A stretch of 5,279 bases of DNA. It comes from Clostridiaceae bacterium (GTDB lineage Bacteria > Bacillota > Clostridia > DSM-8532). Within the stretch, counting starts at the first letter, position 1. Each line of letters opens with the position of its first letter. The translations under genes were made by a program, and so were the position numbers. Of this stretch, positions 1 through 5,279 are shown piece after piece. The notes under the pieces were generated by a model. The model was not told the origin of the DNA. It ran no database searches and was given only the letters and a program-made list of their open reading frames with translations. The DNA lies in contig JAAYGP010000039.1 of the NCBI GenBank assembly GCA_012727625.1, positions 1 to 5,279 on the forward strand. The letters run 5' to 3'.

Positions 1-88
1 ATCTGGGGGAGGGTGGTCAAGTTTTTTCCGGCCTAACCTGGTCAATTTTTAACCGGCGGACATGATCAATTATATCCCGGCGGTGACA
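1..88. mobile_element. Terminal end of an IS21-family insertion sequence (partial)
   Basis: Only the extreme end of the element lies in the window; its transposase genes (istA and the IstB ATPase helper gene) would be to the left, outside it. What is visible is a set of three diverged copies of a 20-bp repeat beginning TGGTCAA or TGATCAA and ending in CCGGC. They start at 14, 39 and 63, and the sequence then ends in GTGACA at 88. Multiple terminal repeats of roughly 20 bp that bind the transposase, with outer tips reading TGT...ACA, are characteristic of the IS21 family. The spacing of 24-25 bp fits this. The outer boundary at 88 is inferred from the ACA tip. The target-site duplication cannot be checked because the other end is missing. 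I believe this is the istB-proximal end, since the G-rich lead-in at 4-16 resembles the stretch that follows istB in related elements, but that is from memory. Confidence 0.72.
14..82. repeat. Three IS21-type terminal repeats (20 bp each)
   Basis: Copies lie at 14-33, 39-58 and 63-82. They share the skeleton TG(G/A)TCAA, then a T/A-rich stretch, then CCGGC at the first two copies and CCCGGCG at the third. The outermost copy (63-82) is the most diverged in its AT stretch and runs directly into the terminal GTGACA. In IS21-family elements such copies act as multiple transposase-binding sites. The function is inferred from this arrangement; the repeats themselves are directly visible. Confidence 0.7.
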
Positions 89-321
89 TTAATGAAAACA
101 ATTCATGAATTAGTGAAAATATTACCTGTAAAACTAAAAATTCTGCCATTTTTTGCATACAATCCGGTTCTGATGCTGACAGAATCATAAATATTCGCGG
201 CACATGCGATTTCTGATATTAAACAATCGCCGTACATATGTTTTTTGCGGGAATAGTATAAGTGAATACCCAAAAAGCCCCAGACGCAAATTCAGCCATA
301 CTTCAGGTAACCCGGCACCGG
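89..321. other. Gene-poor flank between the IS end and the DUF4363 gene
   Basis: No convincing gene is seen here. The longest open stretch on the minus strand (an ATG at 235-237 running to a stop at 103-105, 44 codons) has no Shine-Dalgarno sequence and no recognisable protein character. A perfect 10-bp palindrome, ATTCATGAAT, sits at 101-110 close to the IS boundary. I looked for an intrinsic terminator for the leftward gene unit and found none that is convincing. On the minus strand a run of T follows a G-rich stretch near 275-285, but no complementary arm precedes it. Confidence 0.5.
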
Positions 322-678
322 TCATTTGGAGCCAATATCTTTCCAATAGTTAATAATAACACGGATACCTGCCAAAGCTGATGATTTTTCTTCCGTTTCC
401 AAATAGGCAGACATTTCGACGAGCCTTGCTTCAATTTCGTTAATGACATCATGATCCAGCTCCAGTTGCATCCATGGCTTAATTTTATACCACTTTTCCA
501 TGCAATTTGCCATACTTTCTCCTGCTTTGTCCCAGCTGTTCTCCGCAATGTATCTGTTAACAGCCTCCAATTCCTCTGAAAAGTTTGTTTTTTTATCAAG
601 AGTCCTTTTAAATACTGTGCATCCTGTCGTAGACATCAATATAAACATCATTATTACTAACGGGATGATTCTTTTCAA
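322..678 (-). CDS. DUF4363 family small envelope protein
   Basis: Protein of 118 residues with no established biochemical role. The start is a TTG codon at 676-678, chosen because a perfect AGGAGG (687-692) lies 8 nt upstream and no ATG fits better. Residues 4-19 form a hydrophobic segment ending in S-T-T-G-C (Cys20). This could be a lipoprotein processing site, although Thr at -3 is atypical, or simply a membrane anchor. The rest is predicted to be alpha-helical, charged and rich in Glu/Lys, with spaced aromatic residues Trp49, Trp63 and Trp69, an LDHDVINEIEARL stretch (about 74-86), and a C-terminal helix beginning SSALAGI (about 99-105). This pattern and the length match DUF4363. It follows a DUF421 membrane protein gene on the same strand, a pairing I recall as common in Clostridia, suggesting the two act together at the membrane. 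The family call rests on motif recall, not a search. Confidence 0.83.
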   Translation of the reverse strand: MKRIIPLVIMMFILMSTTGCTVFKRTLDKKTNFSEELEAVNRYIAENSWDKAGESMANCMEKWYKIKPWMQLELDHDVINEIEARLVEMSAYLETEEKSSALAGIRVIINYWKDIGSK

Positions 679-680
679 AA

Positions 681-708
681 TATAATCCTCCTTGTATAAT
701 CCTCCTTG
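681..708 (-). repeat. Perfect 14-bp tandem duplication of the Shine-Dalgarno region of the DUF4363 gene
   Basis: On the plus strand the unit TATAATCCTCCTTG occurs at 681-694 and again, identically, at 695-708. Read on the minus strand, this gives CAAGGAGGATTATA twice in a row before the TTG start. The proximal AGGAGG (687-692) is 8 nt from the start, which is ideal. The distal copy (701-706) is 22 nt away, too far to serve that start directly, and no start codon lies suitably between them. It may be a slippage duplication, a standby ribosome site, or neutral. Confidence 0.9.
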
Positions 709-711
709 TAC

Positions 712-761
712 AATCAGGCTAATTATTTCATCAGTGGATTCTACCGCCGTTCGACCTGATT
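712..761 (-). promoter_or_regulatory. Inverted repeat in the leader of the DUF4363 gene
   Basis: AATCAGG at 712-718 is perfectly complementary to CCTGATT at 755-761, with a 36-nt loop. In the leftward transcript the 3' arm would end just before the distal copy of the duplicated Shine-Dalgarno sequence. It could fold the leader so that both ribosome-binding copies are exposed, or act as a DNA operator. The long loop makes a chance match possible. Confidence 0.25.
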
Positions 762-775
762 AACATGATATTGAT

Positions 776-802
776 TTAATTTGATACCTTGACATCAAGC
801 AC
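776..802 (-). CDS. Possible 8-codon leader ORF between the DUF421 and DUF4363 genes
   Basis: A GTG at 800-802 opens an ORF encoding MLDVKVSN and stopping at TAA (776-778). A good Shine-Dalgarno sequence, AAAGGAG (811-817), precedes it at an 8-nt spacing, which is better than chance would usually give in a spacer. A second ATG at 793-795 in another frame would give MSRYQIKSISC but is 15 nt from the same site. Nothing links either peptide to a known family. It could be a leader peptide, the start of a decayed gene, or a coincidental match. Confidence 0.2.
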   Translation of the reverse strand: MLDVKVSN

Positions 803-909
803 TTCTATTTCTCCTTTGTTTTATGCAATAAAGTTTTGAACTTAATCCCACAACCCTCACTGCCTGTGGATAGTTTTTGCGAACTGAAATACTTTATTCT
901 TAAATAGAT

Positions 910-1623
910 TTAAGTCTTTGTAGAAATAATATAGGTGGTTTTATTGTCTTTCATATCGATATACAGATTACCCTGGGTATCCAACTGGGCAAGAAATATG
1001 TCTTCTGTTTTCTGTATATTCATTTTTTTCAGTTGGAATTCAAGCCAGGCTTTGGTCAGGTTTACTGAGCGCAATGCTTTTATATCCAAAACACCGTCGA
1101 CTATAATATTTGTCGGCATTCCGTTATACTGAGTACTGATATTCATATCCTGAGGTGTAAGAGGTTTTTTCTGGGATTTCAATAAAACACTGAGTTTCCC
1201 GCTTGGTTCAAACACCGCAAATTCAACATCATCTATATTAAAAACATCCTTTGTTCGAAGCATAGACATCAATTCTTCCATGGACAGTTTGTTTTTCCTT
1301 AAAGCATCATGCCGGATCTTTCCGTTTTGTATCAATGCTTCGGGAACACCCTCAATTATCTTTCTGAGGCAGGGAGATTTTAATCCGATTAAAGCCAATG
1401 TCACAGCAAGGGCAGCCCACACGATCATACCCGCCATTGTTGACCAGGAGTTTTCATTAACCTGCACTGACAGAGTTGATGCAATAGAGCCTATTGTGAT
1501 TCCAACAATATAATCAAAATATGTCAGCTGAGTCACCTGCTGTTTGCCTATTAGTTTAACAAGCAGCAGCAAAAGAAAAAAACTTACAAAGGAACGTATT
1601 ACAACTACCAGAACAATGGGCAT
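910..1623 (-). CDS. DUF421 (YetF-like) integral membrane protein
   Basis: Protein of 237 residues, a usual length for the family. The start is ATG at 1621-1623 with GGAGG (1630-1634) 6 nt upstream. Three transmembrane helices are apparent at about residues 3-24, 36-56 and 62-82. The conserved family stretch G-K-Q-Q-V-T-Q-L-T-x-F-D-Y-I-V-G-I-T-I-G-S-I-A (26-48) spans the first loop and helix two. A cytosolic or external soluble part follows, with EGVPEALIQNGKI (91-103), a helix with the family-typical ELMSMLRTKDVFNIDDVEFAVFEPSGKLSVL pattern (117-147), and KKPLTPQD (152-159). The biochemical activity is unknown. Some Bacillus relatives are linked to spore inner-membrane properties and heat resistance, and that is the closest known role. 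It is the first gene of the leftward unit, followed 231 bp later by the DUF4363 gene. I see no strong promoter upstream of it. Confidence 0.93.
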   Translation of the reverse strand: MPIVLVVVIRSFVSFFLLLLLVKLIGKQQVTQLTYFDYIVGITIGSIASTLSVQVNENSWSTMAGMIVWAALAVTLALIGLKSPCLRKIIEGVPEALIQNGKIRHDALRKNKLSMEELMSMLRTKDVFNIDDVEFAVFEPSGKLSVLLKSQKKPLTPQDMNISTQYNGMPTNIIVDGVLDIKALRSVNLTKAWLEFQLKKMNIQKTEDIFLAQLDTQGNLYIDMKDNKTTYIISTKT

Positions 1624-1848
1624 TTATATCCTCCGAAAATAAAATTTTTCCTTACAAGCCCCCGTTTCTATAACGCGGGTTTTCTGCCTTAAGGTTTATT
1701 TTCTGTTTATTTGTTAAAAATATTCAATTATCGATAACAGGGTTACTGCTCACAGGTTCTTTTAAAAGATATTGTGCAATAGTAAGGAAACTTTATCGGA
1801 ATGAAGCTTAGTGATGTATAACAAGGAACAGCAAACCGACTGTTTTAG

Positions 1849-1889
1849 CAAAAATGCAATATACATTATTATTTCCATATGCATTTTTG
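1849..1889. repeat. 10-bp perfect inverted repeat in the divergent region
   Basis: CAAAAATGCA at 1849-1858 is mirrored by TGCATTTTTG at 1880-1889, with a 21-bp centre. The arms are two DNA turns apart from start to start (31 bp), so both could face the same side of the helix for a dimeric regulator, or form a weak AT-rich hairpin in RNA. No GC-rich stem or trailing T-run is present, so it does not look like a terminator. Confidence 0.35.
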
Positions 1890-1969
1890 TGAGTTTCGGC
1901 ATTCCTGGACCTTAACTTACCAGCTCTTTCAAATGAAGCTCTTGTTTCCTCTGTTGCACAATATCTGGC

Positions 1970-1983
1970 CTGTTAAGTAACAG
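1970..1983. promoter_or_regulatory. Compact dyad CTGTTA-AG-TAACAG
   Basis: A perfect 6-bp inverted repeat with a 2-bp spacer has the shape of a small repressor operator. It lies 115 bp upstream of the -35 of the rightward promoter. The half-site TAACAG recurs at 1735-1740 (within GATAACAGGG) and near 2007. No regulator is known for it; the assignment is by shape only. Confidence 0.22.
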
Positions 1984-2097
1984 AATCAGGGTGTGAACAG
2001 CAACATAACAGGAATTACACTGATAAGTTGTTTTGCTGGTAATTGAAACCGGAATCTATTTGTGCTAAAATAATTTTCATGCCCTGATGGGTTTAGT

Positions 2098-2125
2098 TTG
2101 TATAAAGAGACATGAATACTATAAT
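2098..2125 (+). promoter_or_regulatory. Putative sigma-A promoter for the beta-propeller gene (and probably ychF)
   Basis: A perfect -10 hexamer TATAAT is at 2120-2125. A weak -35, TTGTAT, is at 2098-2103 with a 16-bp spacer. Transcription would start near 2132, giving a leader of about 46 nt that contains the dyad at 2142-2160. No terminator appears before ychF, so the promoter could drive both genes. Confidence 0.5.
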
Positions 2126-2141
2126 AGAAAGGATTTTGATG

Positions 2142-2160
2142 GGTTAATAGTATCTTAACC
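2142..2160 (+). promoter_or_regulatory. Leader dyad GGTTAA-N7-TTAACC upstream of the beta-propeller gene
   Basis: A perfect 6-bp inverted repeat (2142-2147 and 2155-2160) lies between the predicted transcription start and the ribosome binding site (GGTGA, 2169-2173). As DNA it is placed where a bound repressor would block elongation or initiation; as RNA it would form a weak 6-bp hairpin ending 8 nt before the ribosome binding site. The structure is directly visible; a regulatory role is inferred. Confidence 0.35.
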
Positions 2161-2177
2161 TTGACAACGGTGAAAAG

Positions 2178-4007
2178 ATGAGGATAAAACGTGTTTTGTA
2201 CACCTTGATTTTTTTAGTGGCTGTTTCTGCTGTTTTGTTAATACTCACATCAAAAAACGATTCAAACACAAAAGCAACAAATGACATAACGGATGTATCA
2301 GCGTCCGGTACCAATAACCATGAAACAAACCAAACAAACAATCAGACGGTACAAAATGAATCACCTGATGACATAACTCTTCCATCGGAGCCCGCTTTTG
2401 TTATGGAAACCGTTTCTGTGCCGCTGTCCCATGATCTCGTTGACCCAAGAGGTGTCAATCCGGACATTCTGCCTGTTTACACCGGCAGCAATGCTTTTTC
2501 GGAATATGCCAGGGAGAAAATCTTTGGAAACATCCGGTTTAAATACTGGCACTTTCATGGTTTTGATATAATAACCTCAGGCGTTCCCAATCCGGGGATT
2601 TTCTTCGGGGCACCGGAGGATTATACCGATGTTGAGGGAATTACAACATTCAGAGGTAATCATTACCGCAACAATGCGGATTTCGGAACCAGATTGGTTT
2701 CTGAAAAAAAACTGGAGATTGTATGGACGAAAGATATCAGCGCCATAAACAACGGAAGCTCATACTGGCCTGGAGTTGGCTGGACAGGCCAACCCTTAAT
2801 AATACATTGGGAAGAAGATATACGAAAACTTATGAACATTAATGAGTCTCTGAAAAATACCGATCTTGTGGAAGTGATATATCCAACTCTTTGCGGAAAT
2901 ATTTATTTTTTAAATCTGTCTGACGGGAAAGAGACAAGAAATCCCATTAATATAGGGTTTTCAATCAAGGGAACCGGTATGATTGATCCCAGAGGCTACC
3001 CCATACTTTACACGGGTCAGGGGCTTAATCAAAACGGAGAAAACTATGCCCATCATGAATACAGAATTTTCAGCCTTATAGATCAGACAGAGCTTTTTTC
3101 AATCACCGGCACAACACCTGAGGCTTTCAGGATTTGGGGCGCATTTGATCCTTCGGGGCTTCTTGACAAAAACACTGACACTTTAATACAACCGGGTGAG
3201 AATGGCCTTTTATACAGAATTAAACTGAACACGCAATTTGACCGTGAAAAGGGAGAACTGTCCATCAATCCTGAAGTGATAAAGTACAGATACGAGAATC
3301 CTTTCGATCCCAATATCGGATATGAAAACTCGCCGGTTTTCTATAAAAATTATCTTTATCTGGCCGATAACGGCGGCTTACTTCAGTGTATTGATATCAA
3401 TACCCTTGAACCGGTATGGATAGCAAATGTTGAAGATGACACAGACAGCACAATTGTTTTGGAAGAAACCGATGACGGAGTTTTTCTGTATACAGGAAAT
3501 GAAGCCGATATACGCTGCCTTGGCAAACCACAGCCAACAAGTGCCGCATGCCAGTTAAGAAAATTTAACGCTCTGACAGGGGAGCTGATCTGGCAAAAGG
3601 AATATGACTGCATATATCAGTATGGAGTAAACGGAGGGTTGCTTTCCACCCCTGTTATAGGGAAAAACGATATTTCAGACCTTGTTATTTTCAATATATG
3701 CAAAACAGAAGATGCCCAGAAAGGCAGGATGGTCGCGCTTGACAAGAAAACCGGCGAGGAAGTATGGGTCAGAAACCTTGACTATTACAGCTGGAGTTCT
3801 CCTGTTGATTTCATGTCCGACGACGGTAAAACCTATATGATTTTTTGCGATTCCTCAGGCAAAATGCATTTGATGGATCCTGCAAACGGAAATATAATTG
3901 ATACCATATCCGTTGGTCTTAATGTGGAAGGTTCCCCTGCCATATACAATGACATGGTTGTTGTGGGAACCTACGCTAAAAAAATATACGGCATCAGAAT
4001 AAAATAA
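2178..4007 (+). CDS. Membrane-anchored or secreted PQQ-like beta-propeller repeat protein
   Basis: Protein of 609 residues. The ATG start follows a modest GGTGA site (2169-2173). Residues 1-5 are basic and 6-23 hydrophobic, giving a signal peptide or anchor without a lipobox Cys. A low-complexity Asn/Thr/Ser-rich linker follows to about residue 70. A TTFRGNHYRN motif (156-165), typical of the N-terminal side of these proteins, precedes a beta-propeller. Blade signatures of the PQQ-like type (Asp-x-x-T/N-G-x-x-x-W) appear at DINTLEPVW (406-414), NALTGELIW (464-472), DKKTGEEVW (522-530) and DPANGNIID (567-575), with a weaker one near 249. Such repeats are found in quinoprotein dehydrogenases but also in many proteins that bind no quinone. 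No heme motif is present, so an enzymatic role is unproven; a structural or binding role on the cell surface is equally likely. Seven cysteines (239, 404, 447, 458, 478, 508, 557) all lie in the exported part. It is followed 52 bp later by ychF. Confidence 0.88.
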   Translation: MRIKRVLYTLIFLVAVSAVLLILTSKNDSNTKATNDITDVSASGTNNHETNQTNNQTVQNESPDDITLPSEPAFVMETVSVPLSHDLVDPRGVNPDILPVYTGSNAFSEYAREKIFGNIRFKYWHFHGFDIITSGVPNPGIFFGAPEDYTDVEGITTFRGNHYRNNADFGTRLVSEKKLEIVWTKDISAINNGSSYWPGVGWTGQPLIIHWEEDIRKLMNINESLKNTDLVEVIYPTLCGNIYFLNLSDGKETRNPINIGFSIKGTGMIDPRGYPILYTGQGLNQNGENYAHHEYRIFSLIDQTELFSITGTTPEAFRIWGAFDPSGLLDKNTDTLIQPGENGLLYRIKLNTQFDREKGELSINPEVIKYRYENPFDPNIGYENSPVFYKNYLYLADNGGLLQCIDINTLEPVWIANVEDDTDSTIVLEETDDGVFLYTGNEADIRCLGKPQPTSAACQLRKFNALTGELIWQKEYDCIYQYGVNGGLLSTPVIGKNDISDLVIFNICKTEDAQKGRMVALDKKTGEEVWVRNLDYYSWSSPVDFMSDDGKTYMIFCDSSGKMHLMDPANGNIIDTISVGLNVEGSPAIYNDMVVVGTYAKKIYGIRIK

Positions 4008-4059
4008 CGGAAGATATCTTTTATCCTCCAGATATAACAAATATGAAGGGAAGAGAGAA

Positions 4060-5154
4060 ATGAAACTTGGAATTGTGGGCCTCCCTAATGTCGGAAAAAG
4101 CACTTTGTTTAACGCTATAACAAAGGCAGGAGCCGAAAGCGCCAATTATCCTTTTTGTACCATAGATCCGAATATCGGAATTGTCAGTGTTCCCAATGAG
4201 CGCCTTGACAAGCTCGCGGAAATATATTATCCGAAAAAGGTGGTCCATACCGCCATTGAATTTGCAGACATAGCCGGTCTGGTTAAAGGCGCGAGCAAAG
4301 GCGAAGGCCTGGGAAATAAATTTTTATCCCATATCAGGGGTGTTGACGCAATCATTCATGTTGTAAGATGCTTCGAGGACCCGAACATTGTCCATGTGGA
4401 CGGTTCCGTAAACCCTGCCCGGGATGTCGAAACCATTAACCTGGAACTGATCTTTGCTGACCTGGAAATGATGGAGAAAAGAACGGACAAGGTAAAGAAA
4501 CTGGCAAAGTCAGGTGACAAAAAGTATCATGCGGAGCTGGAGTTATTAGGAAAGATACAGAAACATCTTGAATCGAACCGGCCTGTACGTTCAATGGAAA
4601 TAGAAGACGATTGGAAAAAATATGTTGAACAGTTGTTTTTACTTACATCCAAGCCTGTAATCTACTGTGCCAATGTGGCTGAAAAAGACATTAAAAGCCC
4701 GGAAAACAACCCATTTGTCAGAGAGCTGCTTTCCTGTGCCAATGAAGAAAATGCAGAAGTTATTGTTATTTGCGGCAAGATTGAAGAGGAGATTGCTCAG
4801 TTGGAAGATGATGAGAAAAAATTGTTTTTAACTGAGCTGGGTTTAAATGAATCCGGGCTTGACCGGTTGATAAAAGCAAGCTATAAACTTTTGGGGCTAA
4901 TCAGCTTTCTCACTGTCGGCGACCCTGAAGTTAGCGCCTGGACGATTCAAAGAGGAACCAGGGCTCCCCAGGCGGCCGGTAAAATTCACAGCGATTTTGA
5001 ACGAGGCTTTATCCGCGCGGAAGTTGTAAGTTTTGATGATCTTGTAAATGCAGGCTCATTCAGCAACGCAAGGGAACAGGGGTTGGTTCGTTCCGAGGGC
5101 AAGGATTATGTAATTAAGGACGGGGATGTAGTATTATTCAGGTTTAATGTCTAA
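4060..5154 (+). CDS. ychF: Redox-regulated ATPase YchF (OLA1/YchF subfamily, Obg-related)
   Basis: Protein of 364 residues, the normal length for YchF. It is a cytosolic P-loop protein that associates with ribosomes; family members prefer ATP to GTP and are linked to translation and oxidative-stress responses. Visible elements are the Walker A/G1 motif GLPNVGKST (7-15), a switch Thr in NYPFCT (Thr34), the G3 motif DIAG (70-73), and NVAE (205-208) in place of the GTP-specifying NKxD, which is the family's hallmark for relaxed nucleotide specificity. A coiled-coil-like helical insert lies at about 130-190. The C-terminal TGS domain (about 281-364) includes the conserved AWTIQRGTRAPQAAGKIHSD stretch and ends in VVLFRFNV. 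The ATG at 4060 has AAGGGA (4046-4051) 8 nt upstream. The gene is 52 bp after the propeller gene with no terminator between and is followed by a strong terminator at 5227-5260. Nothing suggests damage or transfer. Confidence 0.97.
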   Translation: MKLGIVGLPNVGKSTLFNAITKAGAESANYPFCTIDPNIGIVSVPNERLDKLAEIYYPKKVVHTAIEFADIAGLVKGASKGEGLGNKFLSHIRGVDAIIHVVRCFEDPNIVHVDGSVNPARDVETINLELIFADLEMMEKRTDKVKKLAKSGDKKYHAELELLGKIQKHLESNRPVRSMEIEDDWKKYVEQLFLLTSKPVIYCANVAEKDIKSPENNPFVRELLSCANEENAEVIVICGKIEEEIAQLEDDEKKLFLTELGLNESGLDRLIKASYKLLGLISFLTVGDPEVSAWTIQRGTRAPQAAGKIHSDFERGFIRAEVVSFDDLVNAGSFSNAREQGLVRSEGKDYVIKDGDVVLFRFNV

Positions 5155-5226
5155 GGTTGGAAATTGCCCCGTTTCCTTTCAATGTCAAATGCCATTTTGC
5201 GACTACGAAGTTTGGCTTGATAAACT

Positions 5227-5260
5227 AAAGTGCGTTCCGGGCGGAAACGCACTTTTATAA
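5227..5260 (+). terminator. Intrinsic terminator after ychF
   Basis: AAAGTGCGTT (5227-5236) pairs perfectly with AACGCACTTT (5246-5255). CC/GG pairs add to the top of the stem, with a GGGC loop and one bulged A at 5245. The stem runs into TTTTATAATTTAATT. It lies 72 bp after the ychF stop and ends the rightward unit. The reverse direction has only a poor T-run, so it is probably one-way. Confidence 0.9.
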
Positions 5261-5279
5261 TTTAATTACAGTTCAAAGC

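Larger units (their letters stand above)
1624..2177. other. 554-bp divergent intergenic region
   Basis: The region separates the leftward DUF421 gene from the rightward beta-propeller gene, so it must hold both promoters. No coding sequence is convincing: the short ATG ORFs at 1801 and 1934 run only 6 and 15 codons. Visible structures are an imperfect CCCG/CGGG hairpin at about 1661-1679, which would lie in the DUF421 leader, a 10-bp inverted repeat at 1849-1889, a 6-bp dyad at 1970-1983, a promoter at 2098-2125 and a dyad at 2142-2160. I found no clear sigma-A promoter facing left and no recognisable riboswitch. The region is long for a simple promoter pair, so an unannotated small RNA or a decayed gene is possible. 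Confidence 0.6.

Noticed and set aside
103..237. 44-codon open frame on the minus strand between the IS end and the DUF4363 gene
   Set aside because: There is no Shine-Dalgarno sequence before the ATG, the composition is not protein-like, and no family is recognisable. The open frame is within chance expectation.
303..599. 98-residue open frame on the minus strand overlapping the DUF4363 gene
   Set aside because: It is an out-of-frame shadow of a recognisable DUF4363 protein that has its own strong ribosome binding site; the translation is rich in Trp and Lys without family character.
848..869. CCACA...TGTGG hairpin downstream of the DUF421 gene
   Set aside because: The 5-bp stem with a 12-nt loop and no trailing T-run is too weak for a terminator and is likely chance.
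899..914. Perfect inverted repeat CTTAAA-TAGA-TTTAAG at the end of the DUF421 gene
   Set aside because: It is entirely A/T apart from the outer C/G pair, overlaps the stop codon and lacks a T-run, so it does not qualify as a terminator.
1658..1684. Hairpin CCCG...CGGG followed by TTTT, resembling a rightward terminator
   Set aside because: The stem is only 4 bp of GC plus a bulged extension, and no rightward gene ends before it. It is more likely incidental or part of the DUF421 leader.
2161..2188. TTGACA at 2161-2166 followed 16 bp later by GATAAA, resembling a promoter over the start codon of the propeller gene
   Set aside because: A transcript from it would begin inside the coding region after the signal sequence has started, and no good internal start with a ribosome binding site follows. 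The TATAAT promoter upstream is a better fit.
3855..4248. Two minus-strand open frames (75 and 96 residues) across the propeller/ychF junction
   Set aside because: They lie antisense to well-supported genes, and their translations show no domain features.
5155..5226. Stretch between the ychF stop and the terminator
   Set aside because: It contains only weak small hairpins, such as GGAAA/TTTCC at 5159-5176, and no ORF or RNA gene signature; it is read as the ychF 3' untranslated region.

Overview
The window looks like a chromosomal segment from a low-GC, Gram-positive anaerobe of the class Clostridia, possibly close to the Acetivibrio/Ruminiclostridium group. The grounds are AT-rich spacers, strong AGGAGG-type ribosome binding sites, a DUF421 gene next to a DUF4363 gene (a pairing I associate with Clostridia), and a TTG start codon. 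The genus is an inference from style and gene content, not from a database match.

Layout. Positions 1-88 are the last bases of an IS21-family insertion sequence: three diverged copies of a 20-bp repeat about 25 bp apart, ending in GTGACA. A gene-poor flank follows (89-321). On the minus strand, read right to left, lies a putative two-gene membrane/envelope unit. First comes a DUF421 (YetF-like) membrane protein (910-1623), then a small DUF4363 protein with an N-terminal membrane or lipoprotein signal (322-678). The 231-bp gap between them holds an 8-codon ORF with a good ribosome binding site, an inverted repeat, and a perfect 14-bp tandem duplication of the DUF4363 Shine-Dalgarno region. A 554-bp divergent intergenic region (1624-2177) follows, with several small dyads and a plausible sigma-A-type promoter for the rightward genes. 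On the plus strand are a membrane-anchored or secreted PQQ-like beta-propeller protein (2178-4007) and, 52 bp later, the universally conserved ATPase/GTPase YchF (4060-5154). A strong intrinsic terminator at 5227-5260 closes the rightward unit.

How the parts work together. The two leftward genes probably act together at the cell envelope. DUF421 proteins have been linked to the spore inner membrane in some Bacillales, but the role here is unknown. The rightward pair is probably co-transcribed because no terminator is visible between the genes, but they have no obvious shared function: one product is extracytoplasmic and the other is a cytosolic, ribosome-associated P-loop protein.

I see no defence system, CRISPR array, tRNA, rRNA or recognisable riboswitch. 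The most unusual local features are the duplicated Shine-Dalgarno sequence, the possible leader ORF, and the cysteine-containing exported propeller protein.
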